Shown here: one piece after another, positions 40,320 to 51,274 of the stretch
Position numbering within the stretch: position 1 is the stretch's first letter
Layout of the letters: each line of letters begins with the position of its first letter
Source of the DNA: Gracilaria domingensis
Lineage: Eukaryota > Rhodophyta > Florideophyceae > Gracilariales > Gracilariaceae
DNA length: 64,000 bases
Assembly (NCBI GenBank): GCA_022539475.1
Contig: VCMS01000099.1
Span: forward strand, 228,896 to 292,895
Direction: 5' to 3'
The notes under the pieces: model-generated
What the model saw: only the letters and a program-made list of their open reading frames with translations
Database searches by the model: none
Told to the model about the DNA's origin: nothing
Program-made: the position numbers and the translations under genes

Positions 40320-42272
40320 ATGCCAAGCCCCGTCGTAAAAGCTGGCAAAGCGCCTCCCGCAGAGTACTACGAAAACTTGTTCAAACGTAATGGTCGCGTG
40401 AAACCAAATGCACCCAAGTGGTTGAAGACTCGTCAGATTATGACGTCTTCCTTCTTTCCAAGCCCGTATCACTCACAGTCTGACCCGTTTCGTTCCGAAG
40501 TCTCAGCCGCCCTGGCGCAACTCGAGGAAATGAAGCATAGGAAAGGAGGTCCAGCATATCTCGGCACCGAGTACGAACTTCCGGACTACTCTGAAGTGAA
40601 CCAAGCTGAAATCCCCGAGACCGTAAGCGCTCTACAGGACGTGGTTTCAGACATGCTGGAACTATTTGAAGGCATGATCAACACCGCTCATCCTCTCTCG
40701 CAGCCGAACGTTTTACCGCCCGCAAACAAAGCGGCCATCATTGCCACTTTGTTTGCAAACTACTTTTCACAGAACTTCATCGAGGGTGAGTATGCGTGGA
40801 ATTTGGAGAAGGCGGAGATGGAAACTGCTGCCATGATCGCAAATCTGATCCCGAACTGGGACAGTGAAAAGGCAGGTGGGATATTCACGTACGGAGGATC
40901 CGGCTGCTACTTGTACGGAGTGAAGTATGCCTTGACTCACGTGATGCAGAAGAAGAACAGTCGTTGCCATGGGGTTCGGGTGGATGGAAAGATTCTCGTA
41001 TCCCAGCAAGGCCATTACGCAATGATGAACTCCACTGACTGGCTGGGTATCGGCATGGACAATATCGTCACGATTGAAACGGACGATGAGACAAACGCCA
41101 TGGACACGGAAGACCTGCAGGAAAAACTCGATGAGTTGAAGCAGCAGAAAATCCCGGTTCTCGCTGTGATCTGCACGATGGGAACTACAGATGCGTTCGC
41201 TATCGATCCTGTGGAAGAGGTGCACAACATTCTGAGCAACTTCGAGAATCCCCTGGGGTACGAAAGACCGCTGATCTATTGCGACGCGGTGATCGGCTGG
41301 TCGTTCCTCACGTTCAAAGACTACGACTTTGACGCCAACGTAAACGGCCTCTCACAATACGTCCGCAACCAAATCGAGCGAGTATACAAGAAGATCCTGA
41401 AGATCGAGTATGCGGACGCAGTGGGCATTGACTTCCACAAAACCGGATGGTCTCCATACGCAACGTCGATGTTTCTGGCGAAGGACCTAGTGCACTTTAA
41501 GTCGCTAATGAACAGGCCCGGGGCAGTGTACTTGAACGAGCGTACAAAGTACAACCCCGGCCTTTACTCCTTGGAAGTGTCACGCTCCGCAGCGCCCGCG
41601 CTGAGCGCGTGGGCTACGTTCCGATTCTTCGGGATGCAGGGCTTTCAAACGACGATCACGAACGTGTTGGAAATGTCTCTCTGTCTTCGTGCGATCATTG
41701 CGACAGAGAAATCAATGGTGTGCGTGAATAATGAAGACACGGGGTTCGTGACGTTGTTCCGCATCTACGAGGAACATGAAGACGCACAAGACCGATACGA
41801 ACAGGAGTTGAACGACGACTCGGCCGCCGGAAAGGCGTTGCTGGCGCAGAGCAATCAACTGCAGGAAGACGTGGCGAACATGATGTGGTGGTGGCTGCGC
41901 ACCGGGTCCGAAATCGACGGCATGTACGGCGCGCATACAACGTACACGTCCGGGTTCCGCACGACGAACTATAACGACGACATGGGCGACTCTTCGGCGG
42001 TGGTGTATGCTCTCAAGTCGTACCCGCTCAACGTGAATATCACGCCGGCGACGATGCGACAGATGGTGGCGCTGGTGAAGAAGTGCCGCGAGATGGTGCT
42101 CAACGGCGACAGCTCCAAGCTGGACACGCCGCCCATCTGCCGGCCATACTCGGAAGAGGTGCCCGACGTGGTGTGCGGCGGCGCTGAAGCGCACCGCACG
42201 CGCGTGAGCGACATGCTTTCGGGAGTCGTTGGCAGCCGCACTAACATGCGTCGCCGTCGCGCCAAACACTGA
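40320..42272 (+). CDS. Group II PLP-dependent amino-acid decarboxylase
   Basis: A 650-residue uninterrupted ORF (start context ATCATGCC). The fold-type I decarboxylase landmarks are in order: F-T-Y-G-G-S-G-C-Y-L near residue 187 (phosphate/cofactor binding), A-V-I-C-T-M-G-T-T near 282, Y-C-D-A-V-I-G-W with Asp322 (pairs with the pyridine N), and D-F-H-K-T-G-W with Lys374 as the Schiff-base lysine. It resembles glutamate, tyrosine or histidine decarboxylases of this superfamily and is longer than the bacterial enzymes. It would remove CO2 from an amino acid to give an amine. Substrate cannot be read from sequence. No signal peptide is obvious; a cytosolic location is likely. The last 30 residues are basic (R-R-R-R-A-K-H). 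It is intron-free, with no tight neighbour. Confidence 0.88.
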   Translation: MPSPVVKAGKAPPAEYYENLFKRNGRVKPNAPKWLKTRQIMTSSFFPSPYHSQSDPFRSEVSAALAQLEEMKHRKGGPAYLGTEYELPDYSEVNQAEIPETVSALQDVVSDMLELFEGMINTAHPLSQPNVLPPANKAAIIATLFANYFSQNFIEGEYAWNLEKAEMETAAMIANLIPNWDSEKAGGIFTYGGSGCYLYGVKYALTHVMQKKNSRCHGVRVDGKILVSQQGHYAMMNSTDWLGIGMDNIVTIETDDETNAMDTEDLQEKLDELKQQKIPVLAVICTMGTTDAFAIDPVEEVHNILSNFENPLGYERPLIYCDAVIGWSFLTFKDYDFDANVNGLSQYVRNQIERVYKKILKIEYADAVGIDFHKTGWSPYATSMFLAKDLVHFKSLMNRPGAVYLNERTKYNPGLYSLEVSRSAAPALSAWATFRFFGMQGFQTTITNVLEMSLCLRAIIATEKSMVCVNNEDTGFVTLFRIYEEHEDAQDRYEQELNDDSAAGKALLAQSNQLQEDVANMMWWWLRTGSEIDGMYGAHTTYTSGFRTTNYNDDMGDSSAVVYALKSYPLNVNITPATMRQMVALVKKCREMVLNGDSSKLDTPPICRPYSEEVPDVVCGGAEAHRTRVSDMLSGVVGSRTNMRRRRAKH

Positions 42273-43351
42273 CCTGTACCCTTGGTAGGTCAAACGCATG
42301 CGTGATGCGCGACTGTCGGGAAAGCAAGTGCCAACGCGCGCGCATCGAGGGCGCCAATCCGCCGGCAACATGAGGCTGGGCCGATGGCGCATCTCAGTAC
42401 CGCACTTGGACCCGTACACCAAAGTATAGTACAGGTACCTTTGGTTTTGCTGTCGATAATCGGTTGTTGTTAGAGCTGTGACACTAGCTCGCAGAGCAAC
42501 TAAAGATTAGGTTTAGAACTACAACCACCCTATGGGAGCTTCACAACCGTTCAGCTCTTAAAAAGAACTGTTGCCAAGTCCCTGCTCCCAAGGAACCGGA
42601 AGCCAAGGAAGTTTCCTTGGAAACACCGTCCGAGCGTCAACTTCTGGTACCTTCCTTCGTAGTAGGATTGAGCAGGCTTATTCAAGGTTTCTGGAAATGG
42701 GGAAAGCTCATAGCAACGATTGGTGGTCAGGACGGAGGGTCAAGAACGCAAAAACGGCGTAGTAGGCAGGGGTCGGGAAGGAGAGCACGCGCTGAAGGAC
42801 TTTAGGGGAACTTTCTCATGAGGATGCCCCCGGACTTCAACGTTCTCCCGCTGAAGTACGGGCTTTTGTTACGCCTCGCTCGGGCATGACAAAGCTGTTT
42901 CTATCCGTTCTAAGTAGGTTAATCTATGTACTTCCACAAACGGATACGATCTGCTAAAGATGGCGACACTCAGCTTCTGAGCCTAATCACGCCCGGGTGC
43001 TCAAATGAACATTCAACCACCTATGCAGTGCGAGCCGAAATCCACGGCTATTTGGGAAGCATAGGTATCAAACGCAATCAATGTTAGCCACCTTGAATGA
43101 TGATGTAAATGATTAAACCATTTCGAGATATAAATCTGGAGTCGATGATTTGCGTTGAAATTTAAATGGCTGTAAATTTGAATTCAAAATTGATCTGGGC
43201 CGTGAAATTGAATCAAAATGGTGTGTCTTATCCAAAGAAATCGATTTCTAGGGCTCTCTGCTTCTTAGGCTTTTGCTATAGACATCATTAGAAAGGGGCC
43301 TTCTATTTGTACATTTGCCCAACAAAGAGCGAATCAATTTGTACAGCTCTT
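42273..43351. other. Intergenic, no gene seen
   Basis: The 3' flanks of the decarboxylase (plus) and the membrane-protein gene (minus), which converge here. GC content falls from the decarboxylase end rightwards. Confidence 0.5.
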
Positions 43352-45484
43352 TCACAGATTAGACCTTAAATCGACTTCTCGGCTGCTCACCCCACTATCT
43401 TCAGCGAGTGGCCCAAGAATACAGTCGTCTCCTATGAGTTCTCTCATTACGCTGTATGCCACGTCATCGAAGTGCCACACATACGAATTCACCGTCAAAT
43501 AAAGCACTGACACCACCACTGCGGCAATGACGAGCCATCCCTGCGACACGCGATACTCTCTTCTGACCGCCACAGTCGCATTTTTCACTTGAATGAAACT
43601 GTGCGGTCCAGTATACACCCACGGAGCGCCCGTGGAGTTCAGGACTAGATCCAGGTTTCGCAGCTCCTGACGAGCGATTTCCGTGAGGTTTTCTACAGAT
43701 TCATCCCAAGAGTGCCGATGCCCGAATATCATTTGTACGATACCGTCCCCATCTCTTTGTTCCGTAGAGTACCAAAGAGTTAAGTTCGTATCTAGAGCTG
43801 GCTGCCCCAGACGCTTACGAAGAGTATTCAGTATGCCATTCAATAGCTTCTTTCGTGCCTGTTCGTTCATCAACTCCGGACGGAATGGCATCGTTCTCAA
43901 AGTTTGTCCACTTACGGTCCGAATGCCAGTCGAAAGCAGAAGCTCGGACGATCTTCCTTCCCGAGAGTATATTCGGAATCCAGTTTCGCCGGAGCCGTAG
44001 AATATTCGAAACTGAATCAAGTTTCTGTACTTGTTCCGACTCCAATCTAGATTTTCATGAACGCACTTGAAGACCTTTCCTGACTGGTGTAGGTTGCTCT
44101 CTGCCAGGAAGAAATCGTCGCAATCAGTCCTTCGACCGTCTTGGACTCGTGGCCGTGGTGTCTCACCCACAACTGAGATCACAGGATCAAAGTTTTCCTT
44201 GGTATCAAATCGGGACGTGGTCTGGGTGCCAGCAACAATAGTTGCAAATTCAGTACCATACAACCCAATCAATGCCAGAAAAGGAAACAGAACAATCTTC
44301 CAGTTCATATCTTGGATCACAATTTTAGTCTTGCGTGCGGCCCCTGGGAGAGGTTCCTGACAAGAAAGTAGTCGATGAATGTGTCGGAAAGAAGCAAGAC
44401 GTGAGTATATGATATACGAAGAATATCCATGGTGTCGAATTGCACTGGAGGCATTGATGAGACCACGAACTAGTCGGTGAAGTTGAGCCAGAATTACCAA
44501 AGACATAATCCCGCTAATGAAGTCATTCGTAAGTTCATCTGTTGAGAACGAATTGAACCGAGATCCAGAAGGAATTGAGAACGGCCTGTCAATCGGAGAA
44601 CGTGGCTCAATAAGTTGAAGAAGAGACGGATCCTCTGGTGGGGAATTGAGAATGATGGCTGTAGACGATTGCGAATTGATTGGATTAAAATGTTCTTCGG
44701 AATGAGTTTCGTCAACCCGGTTCACTCTCTGATTATCTCCAAGGATACTCGAAATGCAAAGTCCCGGAAGTATTGCCTCCTGTTCCAAATCGGATGGAGC
44801 AAGAGAAATTGTGTGAGACAAGTTGAATTGAACGAGGGCGCAGATCTCATCGTTGTTTTCGCAACTGGATTGGAGTGAGCAGGACGAAAACTCGACGGGC
44901 GTGCACACACAAGAATCCTTTGAACTCTCGCAAGTGGTAATAATCTGATACGAATTCGGCACGGAGTTTTTCCCGAGACAGCTTCGAGCTCCATGACATT
45001 CAGAGTGGGAGAAGCATCGATCTCCCGTGAGGCCTACTCCATCGAATCGCGGAATATCTTTCAGGGGAGTGTGGAGAATGGGGAAGGGTAGATGGGCCTG
45101 AAAATTGTTCGAAGATGCACAAAACCCGGAAGTGAAGCCAAACAGTGGCTCCCATCCACAAAACTCTCCGTCTTCACAGTCGGCCGAGGAGTTACAAACG
45201 AATTGCGGGTGGCTTGGAGCCTTCGCACATAGACAAGGAGGTTGGGGGCAGTTGATACACGCTCGCGGCGCTTTGCAGTCGAAGGAGCCGTTGCAGGTGT
45301 CAAGAGTGAGCCCGCGTATATCTGAAAGAGGAGCAATAGACTTCTCTGGCCATTGAGGGTGTAATGATGACAAGATCTGCACAACATCTTCGACCGTCAC
45401 CTCAACTAGCGTACGCTGTGAAGAGGCAAATAAGAGCACCAAATGTATCGAGTATACGGTCAGGAGTAGCCAGTAGGATGACAT
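43352..45484 (-). CDS. Cys-rich secreted/membrane protein, unknown
   Basis: I start it at ATG 45484, where a textbook signal sequence begins (S-S-Y-W-L-L-L-T-V-Y-S-I-H-L-V-L-L-F-A-S), giving 710 residues. The frame is open to 45847, but the extra 121 residues look like leader sequence. Residues about 50-215 carry some two dozen cysteines in C-x(3-8)-C spacing with N-G-S/N-S-S glycosylation sites, as in extracellular disulphide-knotted domains. Hydrophobic stretches near 325-340, 396-418 and 648-668 suggest membrane spans, leaving a short cytoplasmic tail. The 430-640 region is polar and may be a second extracellular domain (several N-x-S/T). A surface receptor or cell-wall-facing protein is plausible; no family is recognised. 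Confidence 0.75.
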   Translation of the reverse strand: MSSYWLLLTVYSIHLVLLFASSQRTLVEVTVEDVVQILSSLHPQWPEKSIAPLSDIRGLTLDTCNGSFDCKAPRACINCPQPPCLCAKAPSHPQFVCNSSADCEDGEFCGWEPLFGFTSGFCASSNNFQAHLPFPILHTPLKDIPRFDGVGLTGDRCFSHSECHGARSCLGKNSVPNSYQIITTCESSKDSCVCTPVEFSSCSLQSSCENNDEICALVQFNLSHTISLAPSDLEQEAILPGLCISSILGDNQRVNRVDETHSEEHFNPINSQSSTAIILNSPPEDPSLLQLIEPRSPIDRPFSIPSGSRFNSFSTDELTNDFISGIMSLVILAQLHRLVRGLINASSAIRHHGYSSYIIYSRLASFRHIHRLLSCQEPLPGAARKTKIVIQDMNWKIVLFPFLALIGLYGTEFATIVAGTQTTSRFDTKENFDPVISVVGETPRPRVQDGRRTDCDDFFLAESNLHQSGKVFKCVHENLDWSRNKYRNLIQFRIFYGSGETGFRIYSREGRSSELLLSTGIRTVSGQTLRTMPFRPELMNEQARKKLLNGILNTLRKRLGQPALDTNLTLWYSTEQRDGDGIVQMIFGHRHSWDESVENLTEIARQELRNLDLVLNSTGAPWVYTGPHSFIQVKNATVAVRREYRVSQGWLVIAAVVVSVLYLTVNSYVWHFDDVAYSVMRELIGDDCILGPLAEDSGVSSREVDLRSNL

Positions 45485-47785
45485 ATCACGACAATGAATA
45501 TCGAAATGTGGACTCCACGGCAATGATGTGGTGGACGCAAAAGGGGTAAGAAAAACATAATTTGGTACGGGACGTATTCTTTGAGGGATCCCATTCCTTG
45601 ACCTGCTTGACTTTAGCGATGATACCCCAGGGAGGAGAGCCAACTTCCACAGTACTGCGTCGTGGAGCCCACCTTTCCTCACATTCTTTCCTTCGAGGAA
45701 AGACTCGGTCCAATTGATCAGTTGGACGTGCCTAGTGGTGGATTTGCATTCCAGAAATAACCTCCATTTGCCAGGGAAGTGTATCTCATCTCTCGGGGTC
45801 CAATAAGAGGAGCCAACTTCAATCGTGCGGGCGTGGTCCCGACGCAATCAAACGGAAGAAATTCGAACATCTCTCGTAAGGATGCTATGAGCATACAAAG
45901 GGTGGACCATACAAAGTTTTTGGCTCAATTGACATCATGCCTATGTTGTGCTATGTTGTGACGTTGGTACGTCTGCAACATAAACGTGTCTTGCTTCTTG
46001 TGTAAAGTCAGAAACCGTTAGGATTCATCGAACAAGCTCAAAAAAAAATGAGCTGCGTAGACTTCTGTAGGTTGACAATTATCCACACGTAAGGCTACGT
46101 TTGTGGCTTTTGTGCTCATAAACCAATGCACGTATGAATTACGTCTGGAGACAGCATGTCAGTTAGATATATCGAGTCCAGCAAGAGCTCAGCCTTTTCA
46201 AGTAGGTGTCATTATTGCTGCAGAAGGTTTTAGGGAAACGTCATTGCAAGAGATCTTACTCATTCTGTCTCGTAAAGCGGCTCTGAATTCCTTCTCAGGA
46301 CATCATCCAATATGAGGGATTACTGGTGCATTAGTTCGTCCCTGTTCATCTTCATAATCTTCGACTTCAATGTTGAGTGCCAAATCGAGTTAGCTCCTTT
46401 GGTACAATATTAGTTCACCGGTACGGAATCTTTGAGGGGTCATTAATCCTCACTTACCATGATCCCTTCAAATGTAAAGATTCTTCACGTTGGCATTCAA
46501 CTACACGTAAGGATGATTTGTTCTATTGTGCGTGCGAAGCATTTGTTTGATATCCCTACAATATCAGATTTCCCTCAGATCCCCCTTTTCTCCAGGCACA
46601 AAACGCACAGTCGTGTGGAGTCGTGGTGAGCAACCAAAGTGCACGTCTCACCCCGTGTCATGTGACATTGTGTCATGGTGCACATAATATGTGCAAGGTA
46701 TTGGCAATATTATTGCCAATACCTTGGGCTAAGTTTGCCGAACGTATTTGTAATAATAGCAATAAGAACAGTTCCAATTTGGAAAAAATGAAGGAGTTCA
46801 CTAAGTCTTGCAGAACAACACTCATATTAGGAGTTACTAAAACTAATCTTTCACGAGTACGACATATTGGAATCTGCTGTCATTGTTGTGGGAAGTTTAT
46901 TGACATCCAATACGAGGATCAACGACCAGGGTCATTTCATTATATGTTGTTTGAAGACGTGAAGATGCGACTGTCCCTGACTAACGATGACTAACGCCGA
47001 TTGTTGGCGGATTGCAACCCAAATGCTGTGTAAGGGGAACCGAGAGAAGAGGATACAGTTATCGAGACTTAAGTAGATGTAAGGATAACGAAATAAGAAA
47101 GCACTGGTTAATGATCACGTTGATACAGGGGAGTTTTCTCGCAAGAAGCCTGAAGCATGATGTTCAAGACATCCACACTCAACAACGTCGTCCACGCAAC
47201 TGCCAGGTATGAGCCGTGCCTCATTGTTGTATTGCATATGGGACGGAAACCCCTTGTATCCTTTCGAAAATAGTTTCAATGGAGATGACACTTCAAATTT
47301 CATCGTTGCTGTTTGTGAGACACTGTTTCTATTTCGGAGCCGACGTACAGTTTGTGTCGGTCTGGTCAAAACGTACCCAAAACGGCAGATACCGCTCATT
47401 GGCTCATGAGTGTACAAGAGCTCCTCCTCTGAGTGCTTTACGTGGACATGGTTACGGCGTAGCTGTTACAATTCGCTGCAAGCTATTTCGGGCCTCTTGA
47501 TTCAGAATTACGGAATCCGGCTTGTGTCGATCCTGTTTCTACTTGTTCCTCTAGTAGCATTTAGATACAGCGTAACGTCGTCCTGCACGAAGTCCTCAAT
47601 TTCTCATTCTGACTGAACGTTTACATGCTGCCGTGAAATCGATTGGTGATATAAAGGAAGGCGAAGAAGTTCTGCCTCTCCTCGAATCAGTCCAGAAGAC
47701 AGTTCTCGTTCTCCGAGTCTTCCCAGAGCTGGTCGATCGATACGAACAACTGTTCCTTGTTTGACTCGCTTGCCGAAGTCTCGAA
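45485..47785. other. Intergenic with a perfect palindrome
   Basis: Nothing supported as a gene. The longest plus-strand ORF (46623-46994) crosses the palindrome at 46694-46726 and has C-C-H-C-C-G-K, but too little else to call it. Confidence 0.45.
46694..46726. repeat. Perfect 33-bp palindrome, 16-bp arms, 1-base loop
   Basis: CAAGGTATTGGCAATA, one T, then its exact reverse complement. It has the same geometry as the palindrome at 37642-37686 but an unrelated sequence. Confidence 0.95.
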
Positions 47786-48085
47786 ATGAATCTGAAACTA
47801 TTTGTGGTGCTTGCTATTCTGCTGCTCAGCTCGACTTGCACCTATTCGGCAGTTGTTTCCAAAGTAGCTCGTTTGGAAGCTAGGAAAGCCGTTCGAAGAA
47901 GCGCTCAACGAGTGGATCTGAAATCGACTGCAGTTCGAGATGATGATGATGAGGTAAAGTGCCAGAGCATGAAGAAGGCCGCAGTGCGTCAAAGCGATGA
48001 TGTGAGCGATGGAGATGACGACAATGACGGAAGTGATGACTGTTGGCCTTTAATCATTGAGCGTTCAGTTGAGAGGAAAGACTAG
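47786..48085 (+). CDS. Small secreted acidic peptide, unknown
   Basis: 99 residues. A clear signal peptide covers residues 1-22 (K-L-F-V-V-L-A-I-L-L-L-S-S-T-C-T). The mature part is first basic (R-L-E-A-R-K-A-V-R-R-S), then strongly acidic (D-D-D-D-E, later S-D-G-D-D-D-N-D-G-S-D-D), with two cysteines that could form one disulphide. A basic-pair site could release an acidic peptide. It could bind cations or act at the cell surface. It is short, so coding status is uncertain; the coherent signal sequence is the main support. Confidence 0.5.
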   Translation: MNLKLFVVLAILLLSSTCTYSAVVSKVARLEARKAVRRSAQRVDLKSTAVRDDDDEVKCQSMKKAAVRQSDDVSDGDDDNDGSDDCWPLIIERSVERKD

Positions 48086-48572
48086 AGCTAGTCAATTACG
48101 TGGAAAGTTTGACAGAGCGTACCGAGGAATAGCTGAGAGGAGGGTTGTTGTAACCAGAGGGGATATCGACTCTGAGCGTTTTCGTGAACATCTCATAACT
48201 TTAAGGGATTGTGACTGATGATAATACAAATGTCTACGTCAGAAAGCTTGTTTCTGAATACCTGGGCCTTCTCCTCGCTCATATAAACAGCCTCATAGAT
48301 AGTTTGAGGGAGGAATGGTAGCGTCGTCTCCCATGTTCGTATGCAAACCCAGGAACTACGATACAAGATCTGTCGTGTGACTGCCTGCATCATGAAAGTA
48401 ACGTACCAGGCTTGTTGGTTGTATTGCGGACCTTCAAAACAATGTTATAGTTTTTAGAAACTTAATTATTTTTGTTTCTTTGCTGTGGCATGTTGGGGCT
48501 TGCTGTACGTGTATGACAGGCATTAGACGTGGTAGTGTTGCGATCACGTTAATTCCAAGTGTTGTAATTCAT
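48086..48572. other. Non-coding flank of piggyBac element 1
   Basis: No gene seen. Confidence 0.4.
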
Positions 48573-48638
48573 TTAACCCTTTCGGGACTGAAAATTCTCA
48601 ACTCTAGTGTCTATCGGACCGACCCCTTGGCCTCATAT

Positions 48639-48665
48639 GAGGTCGCTTTGGCCTCATATGAGGCC
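48639..48665. repeat. Left subterminal palindrome pair
   Basis: GGCCTCATATGAGGTC and GGCCTCATATGAGGCC lie side by side, mirrored at 51449-51482 inside the right end. Probably transposase binding sites. Confidence 0.75.
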
Positions 48666-49150
48666 AGGCAGCCGAATTAGATTTGTGTAAAATTTTGTTT
48701 ATTTTAGGGGTACAATTCACAAATTCAATAGTTTAAACAGCGATTTGAACTACTCTTTTGGTTTTAGCATTCAAATACTTAAACGTGACGCCTTGGTAGT
48801 TAGTGTAAACGTGCGTGAGTGGTCAACAGACTACAAAAGAGCATTAAAAACCCAAGATCGAACCTCGCTGAGTTCAAATTTAAACTCAAAAACTACTTCG
48901 GCAGCTCGACTTATTCAAAATCGCTTTACTCTAAGAACGCATAAGCGCCCACCTGAACGGCAGACAGAACAAGGTGACATTTGTCAAGGGGGTAGTTTCG
49001 TCACAGAGTAAAAGTGCATCTTGCAAGTTAAAAACGCGGAGTGAATAAGTAGGGGGCTATAGGAAATCGAACTTATGCATCTTTTATTTTTAAAAACCTT
49101 CATAAAATAACTCTAATCGAATGTTCACATCCATGTTCAAACCTTGTTGA

Positions 49151-50806
49151 CTAATTTATGTCCCCAATAAAGTGACAGTCACGCAAATGATCTAAAAAGC
49201 AGGAGCGATTAGTCAAACTGTGGCATAAATAAATAGACACATCGCGATTTTTAAGACATCCAGAGCACAAGAACTTCGACTTAATATTGCTCTTGCATAC
49301 TCTGCATCTTCCTTGATAAAAAGCAGCTGTTAAAGTTCCATCTTTTTTCATTCGCTTCCGAGTGGTTTGCGCCAGATAAATACCAGTTCCAGCCACTGGC
49401 AAGCTAGAATCAACCTCTTCTTCAGAATGTCTTCTGATTCGACCAATAGAATCCCAGTTGTTACCAATCAGCTGATCCGCCAGTTCACAGTAGAAGGAAT
49501 GAGGTGATAGATTTCTTAGATTTCCCGTGGAGCTTTTGTAAAGATTCCAGGCATCCACAACACACATTGCAAATAGTGTTGTATTAACTCGGAAAGACCA
49601 TTCGTTGACTTCAAAGTTTCTCTCCAGTTTGAGGTCATCTTGCCTACAACGATTGTGACGGTCGATTTTGGAGCACACATAGTAATATTTTTCGCAAACT
49701 TCTGGGATGGATATCGAAAAAAAGAGCTTTTTAGCGGTCCCGTTCACGTTTCTCCAGCGAGTACGATTGATTGGAGTCCCAGGATTGGTCGAACCGTCTG
49801 TGCTGATAAAATATCTTCTTTCTCGATCCACCCAAAGAACAGCCATCATTTCTTTTTCGATTTCACTTAGCTTCGAAACCATTGATACATGCTCTTCACG
49901 ATTCGTAATAGTGATTTCTGACAATCGCTTCATTGGAAACCGTCTGGTAGCGTTTTTGATAACGCCAATAAATCGCATTCCCTTTTTCAAGAGAGATTCT
50001 GCTGTTTCGACGGAAGCAAAATAGGAATCAGTGCATACCAGACGATCACTCCCAAACCAGTCTTGAACCAATCTCAATAGAACAGATGTGCCATGCTGGA
50101 ATTCTTCTGAGTAATCCATTGTCTCCGTGCTGGTACTTCCCATTGTTGTCTCGACTTTTAGAAGTATACCACTTTGACCACAACAAACGGTTTTCAGTTC
50201 ACAGCCATTCTCTGGCTTCCGGTCAAGAGCAATGTAGTTTGGAAGTCCAATGTTTATCCAATGTCCACCCAGTCCATACCAGCGTGACATACTTTCATCC
50301 ACACACAACGTACTTGACGGCGTGACAAAAGTTCTTCGATGATTATTGATTGCTGAAACGAAGTCGGACACACGTGACCATCGTGCCTCGCTTTCCACCT
50401 CTTCCTCAGGTTGGCCACTGAAAACGATGCATCTCCGGAGAGCCTCAAATCGATTACGGGCCATAGCTTTACCCAATCCAGGTGCCTGTATATACTTTGA
50501 CGAAGACTCGCAGCTCCATAAAGTTCGTCGATCAGTGAATTCAAACCGAGTTATTAATATCATCACTCCAAAGAATCTGAGAATCTCTCCAGCAGTTGTT
50601 TCTTTGAATCCCATACTTCCTAGTCTGATGTTCGTCTTGTGGACCATAATGTTTAAATGGGACGCAGGAAACATCCACATGAAATAATCAAAAGGTTTAA
50701 GATCCCGAGGAGCATGACATGCCGTGATAAAATCTCCCGTTGGACCAATTACTTTCCACTGATGCATTCGGATCTGACTATTTAGCAATAACGGTACACT
50801 TTGCAT
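49151..50806 (-). pseudogene. piggyBac transposase 1, catalytic and zinc-binding part
   Basis: 551 residues (DDE_Tnp_1_7 family). The first catalytic region is T-L-C-V-D-E-S-M-S-R-W-Y, the second is V-C-T-D-S-Y-F-A-S-V-E-T-A, and a third Asp lies in S-K-I-D-R-H-N-R. The C-terminal domain has a Cys-rich zinc module (C-R-V-C-K-S...C-S-G-C...C-H...C-F-L-D-H), as in piggyBac. The same reading frame continues upstream across a TGA (50837-50839) into 145 further codons, so the functional protein was probably about 707 residues. The internal ATG could still allow a shortened product. Confidence 0.85.
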
Positions 50807-50836
50807 CTTCCAAATCGTCGAATGAGCGTCAACTTC

Positions 50837-51274
50837 TCAACGCGCTTCAACAATGCTCTCTTCCGTGATTGGTGCGGTCGCTGTTTCCTCATTCGGAGTG
50901 CTTGAAGTCATATGATGTTCTCCAGGAGGCATTTCCTGGCTTCGTTCGTTCGGTTGCGCGCCGTTTGTCTCCAACTGCTGCTGACGGCCAATAGTGGCCG
51001 CTTCTTCAGTTGTGACATGGTCACCCTTCTTTACGCTGCAAAGTTTCATGTCACACTCTTTGCATCGACCGGGTAACTCAAAATTGATTCGCACGATTGT
51101 TTGACGACGGCCGTTGTTCAGATTGAGGGATGTGGACACGACAGTTCCACTGATCATTTTGGTTTTCCATTGGCTGCCAAAGAATCGCTTGCAATCAGTG
51201 TCTGATGTTACCAATCGTGCACGGCTGTGGACACGATTTCCAACAACTGTACGGGGATCATTTGCTCGTGGCAT
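50837..51274 (-). pseudogene. N-terminal part of piggyBac transposase 1, cut off by TGA
   Basis: In frame with the 551-residue ORF below it, only ten codons plus one stop away. It begins M-P-R-A-N-D-P-R, includes a compact region ending L-P-G-R-C-K-E-C-D-M-K-L-C (three Cys), then a Gln/Glu/Thr-rich linker. N-terminal regions of this kind are found ahead of the DDE domain in protist piggyBac proteins (recollection, not checked). It might alternatively be an accessory protein expressed separately. Confidence 0.6.

Noticed and set aside
46623-46994. 123-residue ORF with C-C-H-C-C
   Set aside because: Its N-terminal third is translated from a perfect DNA palindrome and the rest shows no domain; not enough to call a gene.
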